64,000 bases of DNA from Apostichopus japonicus (lineage: Eukaryota > Echinodermata > Holothuroidea > Aspidochirotida > Stichopodidae): the NCBI RefSeq assembly GCF_037975245.1, contig NC_092569.1, positions 25,469,668-25,533,667 on the forward strand. Reading direction: 5' to 3'. Made by a program: the position numbers and the translations under genes. Positions 12,901 through 26,570 of the stretch are shown one piece after another. Within the stretch, counting starts at the first letter, position 1. Every line of letters starts with the position of its first letter. Under the pieces are notes generated by a model. That model was not told where the DNA came from. It saw nothing but the letters and a program-made list of their open reading frames with translations, and searched no databases.

Positions 12901-15900
12901 GGCCCTCTCGTGCCCAAATAGGCGAAGATATGACGATACAATAGTGACGTTTGCTACCTGCAATGGCCGTCCTTAAATCTGTTTCATCCCATCTACAAAT
13001 TAATATATCTACATATGTATATACACATACATGCCAATTATTTATAATCGTTACATAACTTGTAACATATCTCTGCATATACACAGGAGCATTGGTGTAC
13101 GCAAGGAAGAGAGGGTGTGGGGGGGGGGGGAGGGGTGGGTTGGAGATGAAATGCCACCCACCTAGAATCGTTCGTCGGGGGAATTTTACATTAACTTCGG
13201 AAAGAATTAAACCCTTTGTACCGGTGTAAATCCTTTTTCTAGAGAATTCTACGTTAAGAGCTAATTAAAGACCTAGTTTAGAGTCTAAATGTGCCTCGGA
13301 AAGCATTATTTTACGACTTTATTCTATGGCGGGGAGGGGTAGGAAGGAGTAGGTAGGGGGGGAGTGGGAGTGGGGAGAGATCCCTCGTTCATGAAATCCT
13401 CATTCGCCTCTGTCCGTTCATTAAATGTCATCACGTACCTTTATCCAACCAGGGAAACTTTTGGATTCCCCCTTCATCTTTCAAATCCTTTGATTTTCTA
13501 CAATTTATGTTTATGATTAATCAATGACGTCTGATAGGTTGAGATCCGACGGTTACCTTACCCTCACGGTGACTGTACTAACGGAGAAGACAAGAATTAC
13601 CTCATGAACAACCGATACGAGTACAGCATATTATCTTGTCAAAAGAAATGCTTCTTGGATAAAATGGCGAGCGATTGCAACTGTGTGATAGATTTATATG
13701 ATGACTACGAAAGAATGCCGTTCTGTAACAAAACCCACAGTGAGTATAGCTCAATATTACAACAGTATACAACACAGTGAGTATAGCTCATTATTACAAC
13801 ATTTTACCACAGTGGGTATAGCTTAATATTTCAACACTACATCACAGTTAGTATAGCTTAATATTACAAGATGACAACACAGTGAGTTCAGCTCAATAAA
13901 ACAACATTACACCACAGTGAGTATAGCTCAATATTACAACATTACACCACAGAGAATATAGCTCAACATTACTACATTACAACACAGTGAGCATAGCTCA
14001 ATATTGCAACAGTATACAACACAGTGAGTATAGCTCAATTTCACAACGTTACATCACAGTGAGTATAGCTCAATATTACATCAGTATACAACACAGTGAG
14101 TATAGCTCATTATTACAACACTACATTACAGTTAGTATAGCTTAATATTACAAGATGACAACACAGTGAGTTCAGCTCAATAAAACAACAATATAACACA
14201 ATGAGTATAGCTTAATATTGCAACATTACAACACAGAGAGTATAGCTGTAGGGGGTGGGGTGGGAGTAGAACGTGGCCATCCAGTTTTGTGAAAATCCTC
14301 AAGCGTCCCCGCCTGTTTATGATGAAGGAGTGTCCCTTTTTGACAAAAAGGATCACTTTTGTTTTTCATTGTTTTCAATTCAAAAGTATAAAAGGGCCTA
14401 CCCCTTTTGTAATTTTAAATGAAGTAATGCTCTTTTGTTAATAAATGGAATACAAATGAAATTAAACATACTAGTTTAATATTGATGAAAAATGAAGAAA
14501 ACATAATGTCATTCAAAAGTGTTTTCTTTATTGAAAAACATTAAAATACTGGAATCTTTGACACGGAATGCACAGAGGAAACATTTTTATTGAATTCTGT
14601 AGGTAACGTTGTGTTTTACCCGCAAATCTCAAGTCACATGTTGACTGTGCTAACATCCCCCCCCCCCTACCACCAAGAAGAAAAAAATCGAAGTTCCTTT
14701 TAAATAATTGAAATGTCGCATTTCTTATTTTTTCTCAATTATGTACACATTAGAAATATAATTTTTGTAAATCCATTCGCACTTAAGAGTTTATTTTCGT
14801 AAGAGGTTTGACAGCAACGGTACATTTAATATAATAATAATATTTGCTTTTCATATAGCGCTTTATACCAGCGATAGGTCTCAAAACGCTTTACAGACGT
14901 TATATTACCCCTGGTCAATGATGACCTGTCCCAGAGACAATCCCTTCAGTCGGCAGCAGTTATACACTGCGCCCAATGACAAGTTACCTCACAGGTACCC
15001 ATTAAACCCCTGGGTGGAGAGGGGCAAGTGAGATAAAGCATCTTGCCCAAGGACACAACGTAATGAACTAGGCAGGAATCGAACCAGCAATCCTTGGATC
15101 ACGAGTCCGACGCCTTAGCCAATTGGCCACCACGCTCTCACTATGCAATGCTATCAATATGCAATGATATCTACAATATCGGATCATATAACATATGTTG
15201 TCACACACTCAGGAATATGCCGCCAGAAGACTGAGAAACTGTTTCATTCTAATACTCTACAGTGTGATTGCCCAGCTCCGTGTGGGTGAGTATTTGCTAA
15301 AAAAAAGGACAGAGTGTAGAAATTATGCACAGTTCTTTTTATCGATATCTTCTGATTCCTCGCTACCGTATTCTCGGTAGTATTATCGGTATGCACCGAA
15401 ACTTGCCTCCACCTAACCCTCACCCCACCTACTAACCCTACCCCACCCCAATCCCCCATCCCTTGGCACACCGTGATTGGTATTCTGGATCTTCCACTAT
15501 TAAATCCGTCATCGATCGATTCCATTATAACTATTGTTAGTTAACATATTACACCTAACAATTTGCAAAGAATTAAATTTATAGTTTTGTCTAGAGACAA
15601 ATCTGTGATATTTCTGAGTATGATGGTATTGCTTTTACAATATGCATTATTTCGAATGTTTTGCCCCGACACGATCAATTTTCACTATTACCAAATTTTC
15701 AAAATCAGTGTATTATTTCGTCTCTCTTTTTTTTTTGTAATAGAGAAGTGGTCTATAATACACAGACTTCGTCCTCAAAGTGGCCTGAAAATAGACACTA
15801 CGTAAGTAAACTGAACCTGCATGCCATTGCTACCATTAAGAATATGCCACAAAGTGATTGCACCATAACAGACCTTTAATCGAAAGTAAGGAAGCTGATA

Positions 15901-18900
15901 AGGCACAAACAAAACGTTGTAAAAAGGTGCAAACATAACAAAGTATTAACAGGTAGAATGCAGTTTCCTGCATTGTAATTCACTTTTTTATGTATGTTTA
16001 TTTATGTTAGTATGGGAGTGCGCATGTACGTATTTAGGCCTAATTATAGTAAAGAAATGATATATAAATGATTTTCAAGGTTGTGTGTAATGAATGTTTT
16101 ACTGTGACTCTTGCATGCTTGTAAGTAAGAAAGGGCTCTATTAGCTACATGGCAAAATGGAGGGGCAAGGGGGGGGGGGGTGGTACGATGTCAGCGTGGG
16201 ATAAAAATAGACTTGACAATGTGTATGCTGCAATTTATACGTATGGAATAATGAAGACTTCTAAAGTTGGAAGAATGACCTTGCAATGACTCCGGACCCG
16301 ACCTGTCCCTCGAAGTCCTTGCTGTTGGGTATAATTATAAAATACTTATTTGCTTCACGTTTCTTTTTGATCTCAGCATTACTTGAAAGACGACATATAT
16401 CGAAGAGGAAAAGATCATGTCTTCCACGCATTAACAGATGTACATGCTGCACGGTAAGAGAGTTAAGATGAACTGGTGACTCTCTTAAAAGAATTGACTG
16501 AATTGTTCAGTCTAGATTCACATCCAATCGAACCGTACAAGAAACTATGTAACTATCACATGAATAGATGGATAGCCCCATTTGGTTTTGAACATTCCAT
16601 TTGTTTTAAACTTCCTTACTTCATTATTTAATTTAAGTAGTATGGTGGTCGTTGTGTTTAGCATGCTTAGTAATATTCTTTAGTTATATGGTAGTTACAT
16701 TACTCAGCACAGACATTAACACAAATATTGTGTAGTAGGCCTACTATAGTAACCACGAAGTACTCAGTCATAGGCACTGACAATACTTAAGAGTAATAAT
16801 ATAGTATACAGTTATAACACTTATGAAGTACCATAGTACTTAAGGCACCTAGTCCGATAATAATCCTATATGACTTTCATTTATGAAATATAATTTTGCT
16901 ATGAGGTCACTCAATATTATATTTTGCAAATATATTGATACCAGAATCAAACATGTAGATTTGATTGTTCAGGGGAGGGGGGGGGGGATAGAGGGTTGAT
17001 CTTTCTCTTTTTTGAATATACCGTGGTTAGTCACCTCACGTCGAAGTCGCATGTCCATATACTCTTCGAAATTGCCCATGCAGTCATCTCCATCCCCTTC
17101 ACCACCCCCAAAACTGTAAATCCCATTACGCCTCATGTACAGTGTCTTTTACGTCTTCAAGGGCCCATGTTTAACATCCCAGAAAATAAACTTAAAGTTA
17201 TTTTTTTTTCTTTACTTTTGAATTCCTCGTAAGTGCTATTGTTTAAATACTGCTGTATCTCAATTGGCTTTTTCATCACATTTTCACAATTTTCACAAAA
17301 AACAAAAAAAAACTCCCTGATGACGATGATGATGATGACGATGGTGATGACGATGATGCCGGTTTTACTTAGCATCATATCAAACAACAATGGAAAGGTA
17401 CTCTCAAATCGAGAAGAAATACACAATGGCAGAACCGAATATTATACCCTAACATGTTAGCATATTATCTATATATCAACTATTTGTTTGTTTTCCCCCC
17501 TCATGAAAAAACTTAAATTAAAGAAAATAAAAATCAATTTACTTTTCTCTTTATGAATCGACGAGTATAGAGAAAATTTAGTGAAGGTGAAGATTTACTA
17601 TCAAGAACTGAACTACGAGTTGGTCGAACAGGTTCCCGCCAATACGGTGAGTTTTAGCAAGTTCAATATTCATGTGTCTTTGTTAGACAGGACACTAAAA
17701 GTTACATATTTAGAGATTCACATACATAGATATCTATCATAAGAGCATTTTTCTTCCTCCGTTTATTCAGATTGCATATAATATTTATAGTGATTCTTAA
17801 GTAACAGATACAATGATTCGCATATTTACAATCATAGTTCACCTGCACCTTGCAGTTTTCTGACAGAAAAACAAACACAACTGATAACCGGAGCCGATGA
17901 CAAGCATTTAATTTGGGTAAATGGATAACATATCGTTTAAACATTACTGGAATAGACCTTGGCATGGAGCAAAAGCTTGTAGCAAGTCAGAGAAGTTAAC
18001 ACGGTTTTTCCTAGATCTAGACTATCTCAAATTATTAAAACGTTCGATACTAATTAAAAACTTGAACTTAAAGAAAAACTTATAAGAGCATGATATTAAT
18101 AACACACAATACGTAGTTAATGCGTATATACTATTCAACTTAACAGAAGGTTCACATAAGTGACTCGTGGCCCACTCTCGAAGTTGAATTTGCAAAGAGG
18201 GGAATTAATTTATTTAAATAGGTCTTATCAGTACCGAATTTTACTTTGGTAACACTTAAAAATTATTGTGTATAAATTTATGGTAATTTTGTTTTTGGCT
18301 GATAGGTAAATTATCAAATAAAGGAACGTAAATCAAATTTGATTCTAAGTAAATTTTGGACTGAAAAATTCATTCCACATTTTTTTATCAGAGTCGTTGG
18401 GTGTTCCAACACAGTAGGAGCTGTTTATGGGGCACAGGTATACTAACCCACCTCTATTCGGAGAACCCTCCTATGTGCCCCATTTAATTCAGTATAAGCG
18501 CCATTGTCGCCACGAAGGGTGTTTAGACGTTAAACGATACATTCTGAGGCATTTTTATACTTAAAAAAATAAGGTTTATAATTAACAGGTGACTAACGAA
18601 AGAAGAAGTAATTATTTCCAGAACTTTCTCCGACTGCCGATTTAGGTGGGTGTTTAGGATCAACCAATCCTTTCACCATCCCGCGGCCCCTTTTGCACAT
18701 CATTGTGATGTAGTTTTGTGGTTTGCCCTCTCCCAAAACCAAAAGTCCAAAGTCAAAGCACTTCTGGCCTTCGATGTTTCTGCTTACTCCCACCTCGATC
18801 GAACCCTCTACCGTCGCCTCCTAAAGAATCTATTAAACGTTCTGCTCATCATAGCAGAGGTTGCAGTATTTTGAATTAGCCTCACAAATGAAGGAGATAA

Positions 18901-19273
18901 AGGGACATTCCCCGATGGGTTTTGTGTAGTGGAGACCAGAACTGGTGTACTAGTAAATTGCTGTGACATGTATCACATCCAATGCCAGGTACAGATTCTC
19001 GCTCAGTGCCGAAGTCAGTCAAATAAAAATTAACTTTATCCTTTTCTGCATGTCCTTGAATACTTCATGCTCATGAGTTATTTGAACCAATGAAAGAAAA
19101 GATTAATAATATGATATTTCTTGTTCTTTATTCGTTTGCAGGTTGAATCTGTTTTAGGTACTACCGGAGGTCTCTTGGGTTTATATATTGGGTTTTCTCT
19201 TATAACAGTTGTCGAAGTTTTTCTTTTGTTGTACGATGTAATTTTATTCCTGTTCAAGAAACTTGTTTGCTAG
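3313..19273 (+). CDS. DEG/ENaC-type sodium channel subunit, 3' nine exons (5' end outside window)
   Basis: The exons are 3313-3535, 3894-4000, 4636-4799, 13538-13739, 15213-15285, 15744-15801, 16377-16453, 17571-17646 and 19142-19273. All introns are GT-AG and all phases match, giving 369 aa and a stop at 19271-19273. The order of motifs is diagnostic of the degenerin/epithelial sodium channel family (amiloride-sensitive or ASIC-like): CTFNNRRC, YGNCFTFN, a GLHMTLFIEHDEY strand, VHP and SPGFS, RLPYPHGDC, the YSILSC...CFLDKMASDCNC cysteine pattern, CDCPAPC, SSSKWP, KIYYQELNYELVEQ, and TM2 with GG-LGLYIGFSLITVVEV. Proteins of this family form trimeric plasma-membrane channels with a large cysteine-rich ectodomain. 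The N-terminal cytoplasmic part and TM1 are missing and should lie upstream of the window. The tail after TM2 is very short. The ligand and the subfamily cannot be told from this. Confidence 0.9.
3894..4000 (+). CDS. DEG/ENaC exon b (YGNCFTFN motif)
   Basis: The acceptor is ttcacctcacag and the donor g|gtaggt. The 107 nt begin with the last base of a split Thr codon and end with the first base of a Gly codon. It encodes VFKTIQNRKYGNCFTFN, the hallmark motif of the family's ectodomain. Confidence 0.9.
4636..4799 (+). CDS. DEG/ENaC exon c (palm strand and PGFS motif)
   Basis: The acceptor is cacctgatag and the donor cag|gtatgt. It encodes GLHMTLFIEHDEYVGF, a VHP motif and SPGFSTNIGIRQ, as expected directly after the YGNC exon. 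It leaves in phase 0, which fits the exon at 13538 after an 8.7-kb intron. Confidence 0.9.
5440..8296. repeat. 90-bp satellite with 270-bp and 450-bp higher-order units
   Basis: The monomers are about 90 bp (core aagcatatattat...aaaccacatata...gacgaaatgtctgttcgtg). From about 6250 to 7930 the variants recur every 450 bp (five monomers), best seen at 6384, 6834, 7284 and 7734. In the earlier part (5522 versus 5792) the recurring unit is 270 bp (three monomers). The array lies in intron 3 of the channel gene. It is interrupted at 8297 by a LINE and continues at 9797. Because 90 is divisible by three, long stop-free frames appear on the minus strand; they are not genes. Confidence 0.95.
8297..9796 (+). 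mobile_element. 5'-truncated non-LTR retrotransposon (CR1/L2/Rex1-like reverse transcriptase)
   Basis: An uninterrupted reading frame from about 8297 to the stop near 9520 encodes some 400 aa of reverse transcriptase and C-terminal region. Motifs in order are LRPVALTSVAMKSCE, FDFSSAFNTM, GAPQGTVLAP, the catalytic KFADDTALV (8821-8847), LNVSKTKELIIDF and YKYLGVVMDD. No endonuclease or ORF1 is present, so it is 5' truncated. A 3' UTR follows and ends in a (TTATC)n tail at about 9767-9794, as in tail-repeat LINEs. It interrupts the 90-bp satellite. The frame upstream of 8297 is satellite sequence that happens to be in frame. The intact frame suggests a fairly recent insertion. The clade assignment is tentative. 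Confidence 0.88.
9797..10100. repeat. Satellite continuation with (AT)n tract
   Basis: Diverged 90-bp monomers resume right after the LINE tail (ctgttcttgtcatgcatgg...). A pure AT microsatellite at about 9934-9991 is embedded in them. The array fades out near 10100. Confidence 0.85.
10101..11400. other. Intronic DNA, nothing recognised
   Basis: This is part of intron 3 of the channel gene. I see no exon with flanking splice sites, no RNA gene and no clear repeat. The short open frames here lack any family signature. Confidence 0.5.
11405..11490 (+). repeat. tRNA-like (Ser/Leu type) SINE head
   Basis: A box A-like tggccgagtgg (11413-11423) is followed about 49 nt later by a box B-like ggttagatccc (11472-11482), a spacing that suits a long-variable-arm tRNA. 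The acceptor stem does not pair well and the sequence continues into unrelated DNA. I therefore read it as a tRNA-derived SINE or pseudogene, not a working tRNA. Confidence 0.5.
11491..13537. other. Intronic DNA with G-rich tracts before the exon
   Basis: No exon is recognised. On the sense strand, G-rich runs at about 13108-13140 and 13328-13380 (many GGG and longer runs) could form G-quadruplexes in the pre-mRNA, 150-400 nt before the exon at 13538. No other feature is supported. Confidence 0.5.
13538..13739 (+). CDS. DEG/ENaC exon d (cysteine-rich thumb region)
   Basis: The acceptor is gtctgatag and the donor ACA|GTGAGT. The exon encodes VEIRRLPYPHGDC followed by YSILSCQKKCFLDKMASDCNC and PFC. 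This is the family's cysteine spacing and fixes the frame beyond doubt. The 202 nt enter in phase 0 and leave with one base. Its donor sequence is the first unit of the 35-bp minisatellite that follows. Confidence 0.93.
13735..14250 (+). repeat. 35-37-bp minisatellite derived from the exon donor site
   Basis: There are fifteen units, with the GT-equivalent position at 13740 (the real donor), 13777, 13812, 13847, 13882, 13917, 13952, 13987, 14024, 14059, 14096, 14131, 14166, 14201 and 14236. The unit is cacagtgagtatagctcaatattacaac with variation. Eight units keep GTGAGT exactly; three (13952, 14201, 14236) have lost GT. Using the second donor would add 37 nt and shift the frame. Confidence 0.92.
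14251..14837. other. Intronic DNA, nothing recognised
   Basis: AT-rich intron sequence with a short C-tract near 14657. No exon, RNA or clear repeat is seen. Confidence 0.45.
14838..15140 (-). repeat. tRNA-derived SINE (minus strand)
   Basis: Read on the minus strand, box A tggccaattgg (15119-15129) and box B ggttcgattcc (15075-15085) are spaced like a tRNA promoter. A body of about 240 bp follows and ends in a tatagcgc-type tail (near 14857). A similar tail fragment occurs near 22757-22800. Confidence 0.75.
15213..15285 (+). CDS. DEG/ENaC exon e (CDCPAPC motif)
   Basis: The acceptor is cacactcag and the donor tgtgg|gtgagt. It reads ICRQKTEKLFHSNTLQCDCPAPC, matching the family's CxCxxPC motif. 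Phases join exactly to the exons on both sides. A longer open frame through the same bases is a different frame and is not the gene. Confidence 0.88.
15744..15801 (+). CDS. DEG/ENaC exon f (SSSKWP motif)
   Basis: A long T-tract and tgtaatag form the acceptor; the donor is tac|gtaagt. The exon encodes EVVYNTQTSSSKWPENRHY, the conserved post-CxCxxPC strand with its WP motif. Confidence 0.88.
16377..16453 (+). CDS. DEG/ENaC exon g (lower ectodomain)
   Basis: The acceptor is tttttgatctcag and the donor cg|gtaaga. It encodes HYLKDDIYRRGKD and FHALTDVHAA. This region is poorly conserved in the family, so the exon rests mainly on its splice sites and on bridging phase 0 to phase 2 between two certain exons. 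Confidence 0.75.
16454..17570. other. Intron with simple repeats
   Basis: This is the intron between exons g and h. It contains a G-tract near 16980 and a short (GATGAC/GATGAT)n tract at about 17318-17358. No exon is recognised. Confidence 0.5.
17571..17646 (+). CDS. DEG/ENaC exon h (pre-TM2)
   Basis: The acceptor is gagtatag and the donor acg|gtgagt. It reads ENLVKVKIYYQELNYELVEQ, corresponding to the family's strand LxxxNVYYExLNYExIxQ before TM2. Confidence 0.9.
17647..19141. other. Last intron of the channel gene
   Basis: No further exon is needed, because exons h and i join without a gap compared with ASIC proteins. A hairpin-prone pair, atggggcaca at about 18427 and its complement tgtgccccat near 18474-18483, is present. 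Otherwise nothing is recognised. Confidence 0.5.
19142..19273 (+). CDS. DEG/ENaC terminal exon (TM2 and GxS selectivity filter)
   Basis: The acceptor is ttcgtttgcag; the stop TAG is at 19271-19273. The exon encodes TTGGLLGLYIGFSLITVVEV and a hydrophobic run ending in KKLVC. GFS is the GxS selectivity-filter motif and the Glu after it the conserved TM2 acidic residue. The cytoplasmic tail is only a few residues long. Confidence 0.93.
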   Translation, partial: VESVLGTTGGLLGLYIGFSLITVVEVFLLLYDVILFLFKKLVC

Positions 19274-19674
19274 TAAACCTGATCTGAAAAGCAGGTAAAT
19301 CGCTGCAAATTAGCTGATAATTTCTTTTCTTAGCTGAAACTTTCATTTTCGATTTACCCGTATAAATCATTATTATGAATTAATTGTATGGCAAAATAAG
19401 GAGTCTCATGTAGTCAACCAATTTAATCCATTAGCTTATTGGTTTATAACAATGCCATATATCATTATATCAGGATATCCTCACTTATGCTAAACAATAA
19501 GGTTTTTACGACCGTTTTTTTGCAACATGTGCATATTGGACAACTCGGATGTCTTATTTACTTATGCTGAACGTCGTGTGCCACCGTAGCTTTTTGTCAA
19601 TGGACCACCCTATTACACTTGAATGTAGATGTTACTACGGAAAGCACGCACGACTTCCACAACAATGAGGTACT

Positions 19675-24771
<5,097 letters not shown>

Positions 24772-24947
24772 TTCGATAGCATTAAAACCCTTGGGCTCCT
24801 TTCTTCCACTTGTGTGCAGATAAAGTGTATACTTGTTAATACAGCGGAAGTAAAAGTTACAGCTATGGGACGACTGGCAGACAACACAAAAATGGCCGCA
24901 GCGCTTACACTAATGATCATTCGAGCGTGACAGGCATTACGAGTATC

Positions 24948-25304
24948 ATTCTATCTCATCATGCTTTGTATTCCAGAACCACGTGAGAAGCGCTGGCTGA
25001 CTAAATACCATCATTGTGCTGATTGACTTCGAACCGTCAACATCATAGACTGGTTTAGTTAAGCCAGAGTACTACGCTATTGTGTGTCTGCTGAACGTGG
25101 ACGATTTTGTTCACAGCAGATAATAGCTCTTTTTTTTGTCTCGAAGTTGCTGGCTATATGGCAGCTCTCTAATTTTCATTACGGTGATAGCCAACGTGTG
25201 TAGTAGAACGATATAAGGATCACAGGTTTCTTGTGGTGCAGTGTTCCATATGAAGCTTTAAAGTCTCACGTGGTTCTGGAATGCAAAGCATGATGAGATA
25301 GAAT
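24948..25304. mobile_element. MITE-like inverted repeat upstream of the sulfotransferase
   Basis: A terminal inverted repeat of about 40 bp begins attctatctcatcatgcttt on the left and is matched, with few differences, by the reverse complement at 25262-25304. Each arm contains CACGTG. The internal 270 bp show no coding sequence. The TSD is unclear. It starts about 180 bp upstream of the sulfotransferase start codon. Confidence 0.75.
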
Positions 25305-25453
25305 ATTCTAATTAAACGAGCTTAAAGTGAAATGTGATTTAGATTCTATCGAATCATATGCTTTGCATGAAGGAATCACGTCCCACCCAGGAGAATATTT
25401 CCCCACCCCTTAGCAGTTTTTTCATATGGAACCACTGCCGATTTGAGTATAGA

Positions 25454-25842
25454 GGATGGATGGATGGATGGATGGATGGATGGATGGATGGATGGATGGA
25501 TGGATGGATGGATGGATGGATGGATGGATGGATGGATGGATGGATGGATGGATGGATGGATGGATGGATGGATGGATGGATGGATGGATGGATGGATGGA
25601 TGGATGGATGGATGGATGGATGGATGGATGGATGGATGGATGGATGGATGGATGGATGGATGGATGGATGGATGGATGGATGGATGGATGGATGGATGGA
25701 TGGATGGATGGATGGATGGATGGATGGATGGATGGATGGATGGATGGATGGATGGATGGATGGATGGATGGATGGATGGATGGGTGGGTGGGTGGGTGGG
25801 TGGATGGATGGATGGGTGGATGGATGGATGGATGGATAGATG
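25454..25842. repeat. (GATG)n microsatellite
   Basis: Pure ggat repeats to about 25781, then GGGT and mixed variants. Long open frames (WMDG and IHPS repeats) in several frames come from the repeat and are not genes. Confidence 0.98.
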
Positions 25843-25920
25843 GTAAAGTAGGGCTAAGCATGTCAGAATTACCAGTTCAAAAATACCATGATTTATTTTA
25901 CAATTATAATAATCCTTTCG

Positions 25921-26524
25921 TTGAGTGATGATATCATGAGGTGGTTGAATAAGGATGCCCTTCCTATCGGGGAGTCAATGCCTTTGTTCCAGTTCTTTTA
26001 GATAAAAGAATCAGTCACGGTTCTGTTTGAAATTGGCTTAATTTCATGTCACCGAACTCACTTTTTTGAAGTTACCCTTCGTCTATTGTATTTACAAAAA
26101 TAATTAATAAAATTCTTCATCCCACATTTCCGCTGCTTGGTCCCTAAATAACCACGGTCATGCAGACCTTTGACCCCCACTTTGTCCGTTCTGTTAAAAT
26201 CTGCAAACTACGTGTAAGTAAATTAGTGAACGTTTTTTATTAATGCGATGATACAAAATGTAACATTTATACATTTGTTATATCTCACCGGTGTTTGCTT
26301 CAAGTTTAACAATATATTCTTGTCAAACACATAAAACTTAGAAAGTAACAACGAGTTTCAGAATATAAGACAATTTATTAAATTTAATGCAATTTGTGAG
26401 TCAAAGAATATAACGAATCACAATGATCCAACGATAGCTTAAAAGAAAATGTTTCATTCAACCAAATATGTTGTCACGATATTCTTCATTTAGAGTTCAA
26501 TCTCTCATCTGTTTCGTTTGTTCA
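25921..26524. repeat. Segment duplicated from the FReD 3' flank
   Basis: 25921-26100 matches 46755-46990, and 26100-26524 matches the 3' UTR and flank of gene A (29810-30263). It includes a conserved AATAAA (minus strand) at 26374-26379. It is the tail of a lost FReD gene copy. Confidence 0.8.
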
Positions 26525-26570
26525 TCAAAGTAGAGGGCGTAGTTTCATTTCTGCATATTTGAGGTTGTAA
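26525..26570 (-). pseudogene. Remnant of a fibrinogen-domain gene (last 15 codons)
   Basis: The minus strand reads NLKYAEMKLRPLL and a stop, the C-terminal end found in genes A, B and C. The similarity breaks off abruptly at 26570, where unrelated duplicated DNA begins. The rest of the gene is gone. Confidence 0.85.

Noticed and set aside
15195-15380. 61-aa plus-strand frame over the CDCPAPC exon
   Set aside because: It is a shifted frame; the real exon uses another frame with splice sites and cysteine motif.
25358-25928. Long open frames with WMDG or IHPS repeats on both strands
   Set aside because: Pure (GATG)n microsatellite; open in several frames at once and without any flanking coding signal.
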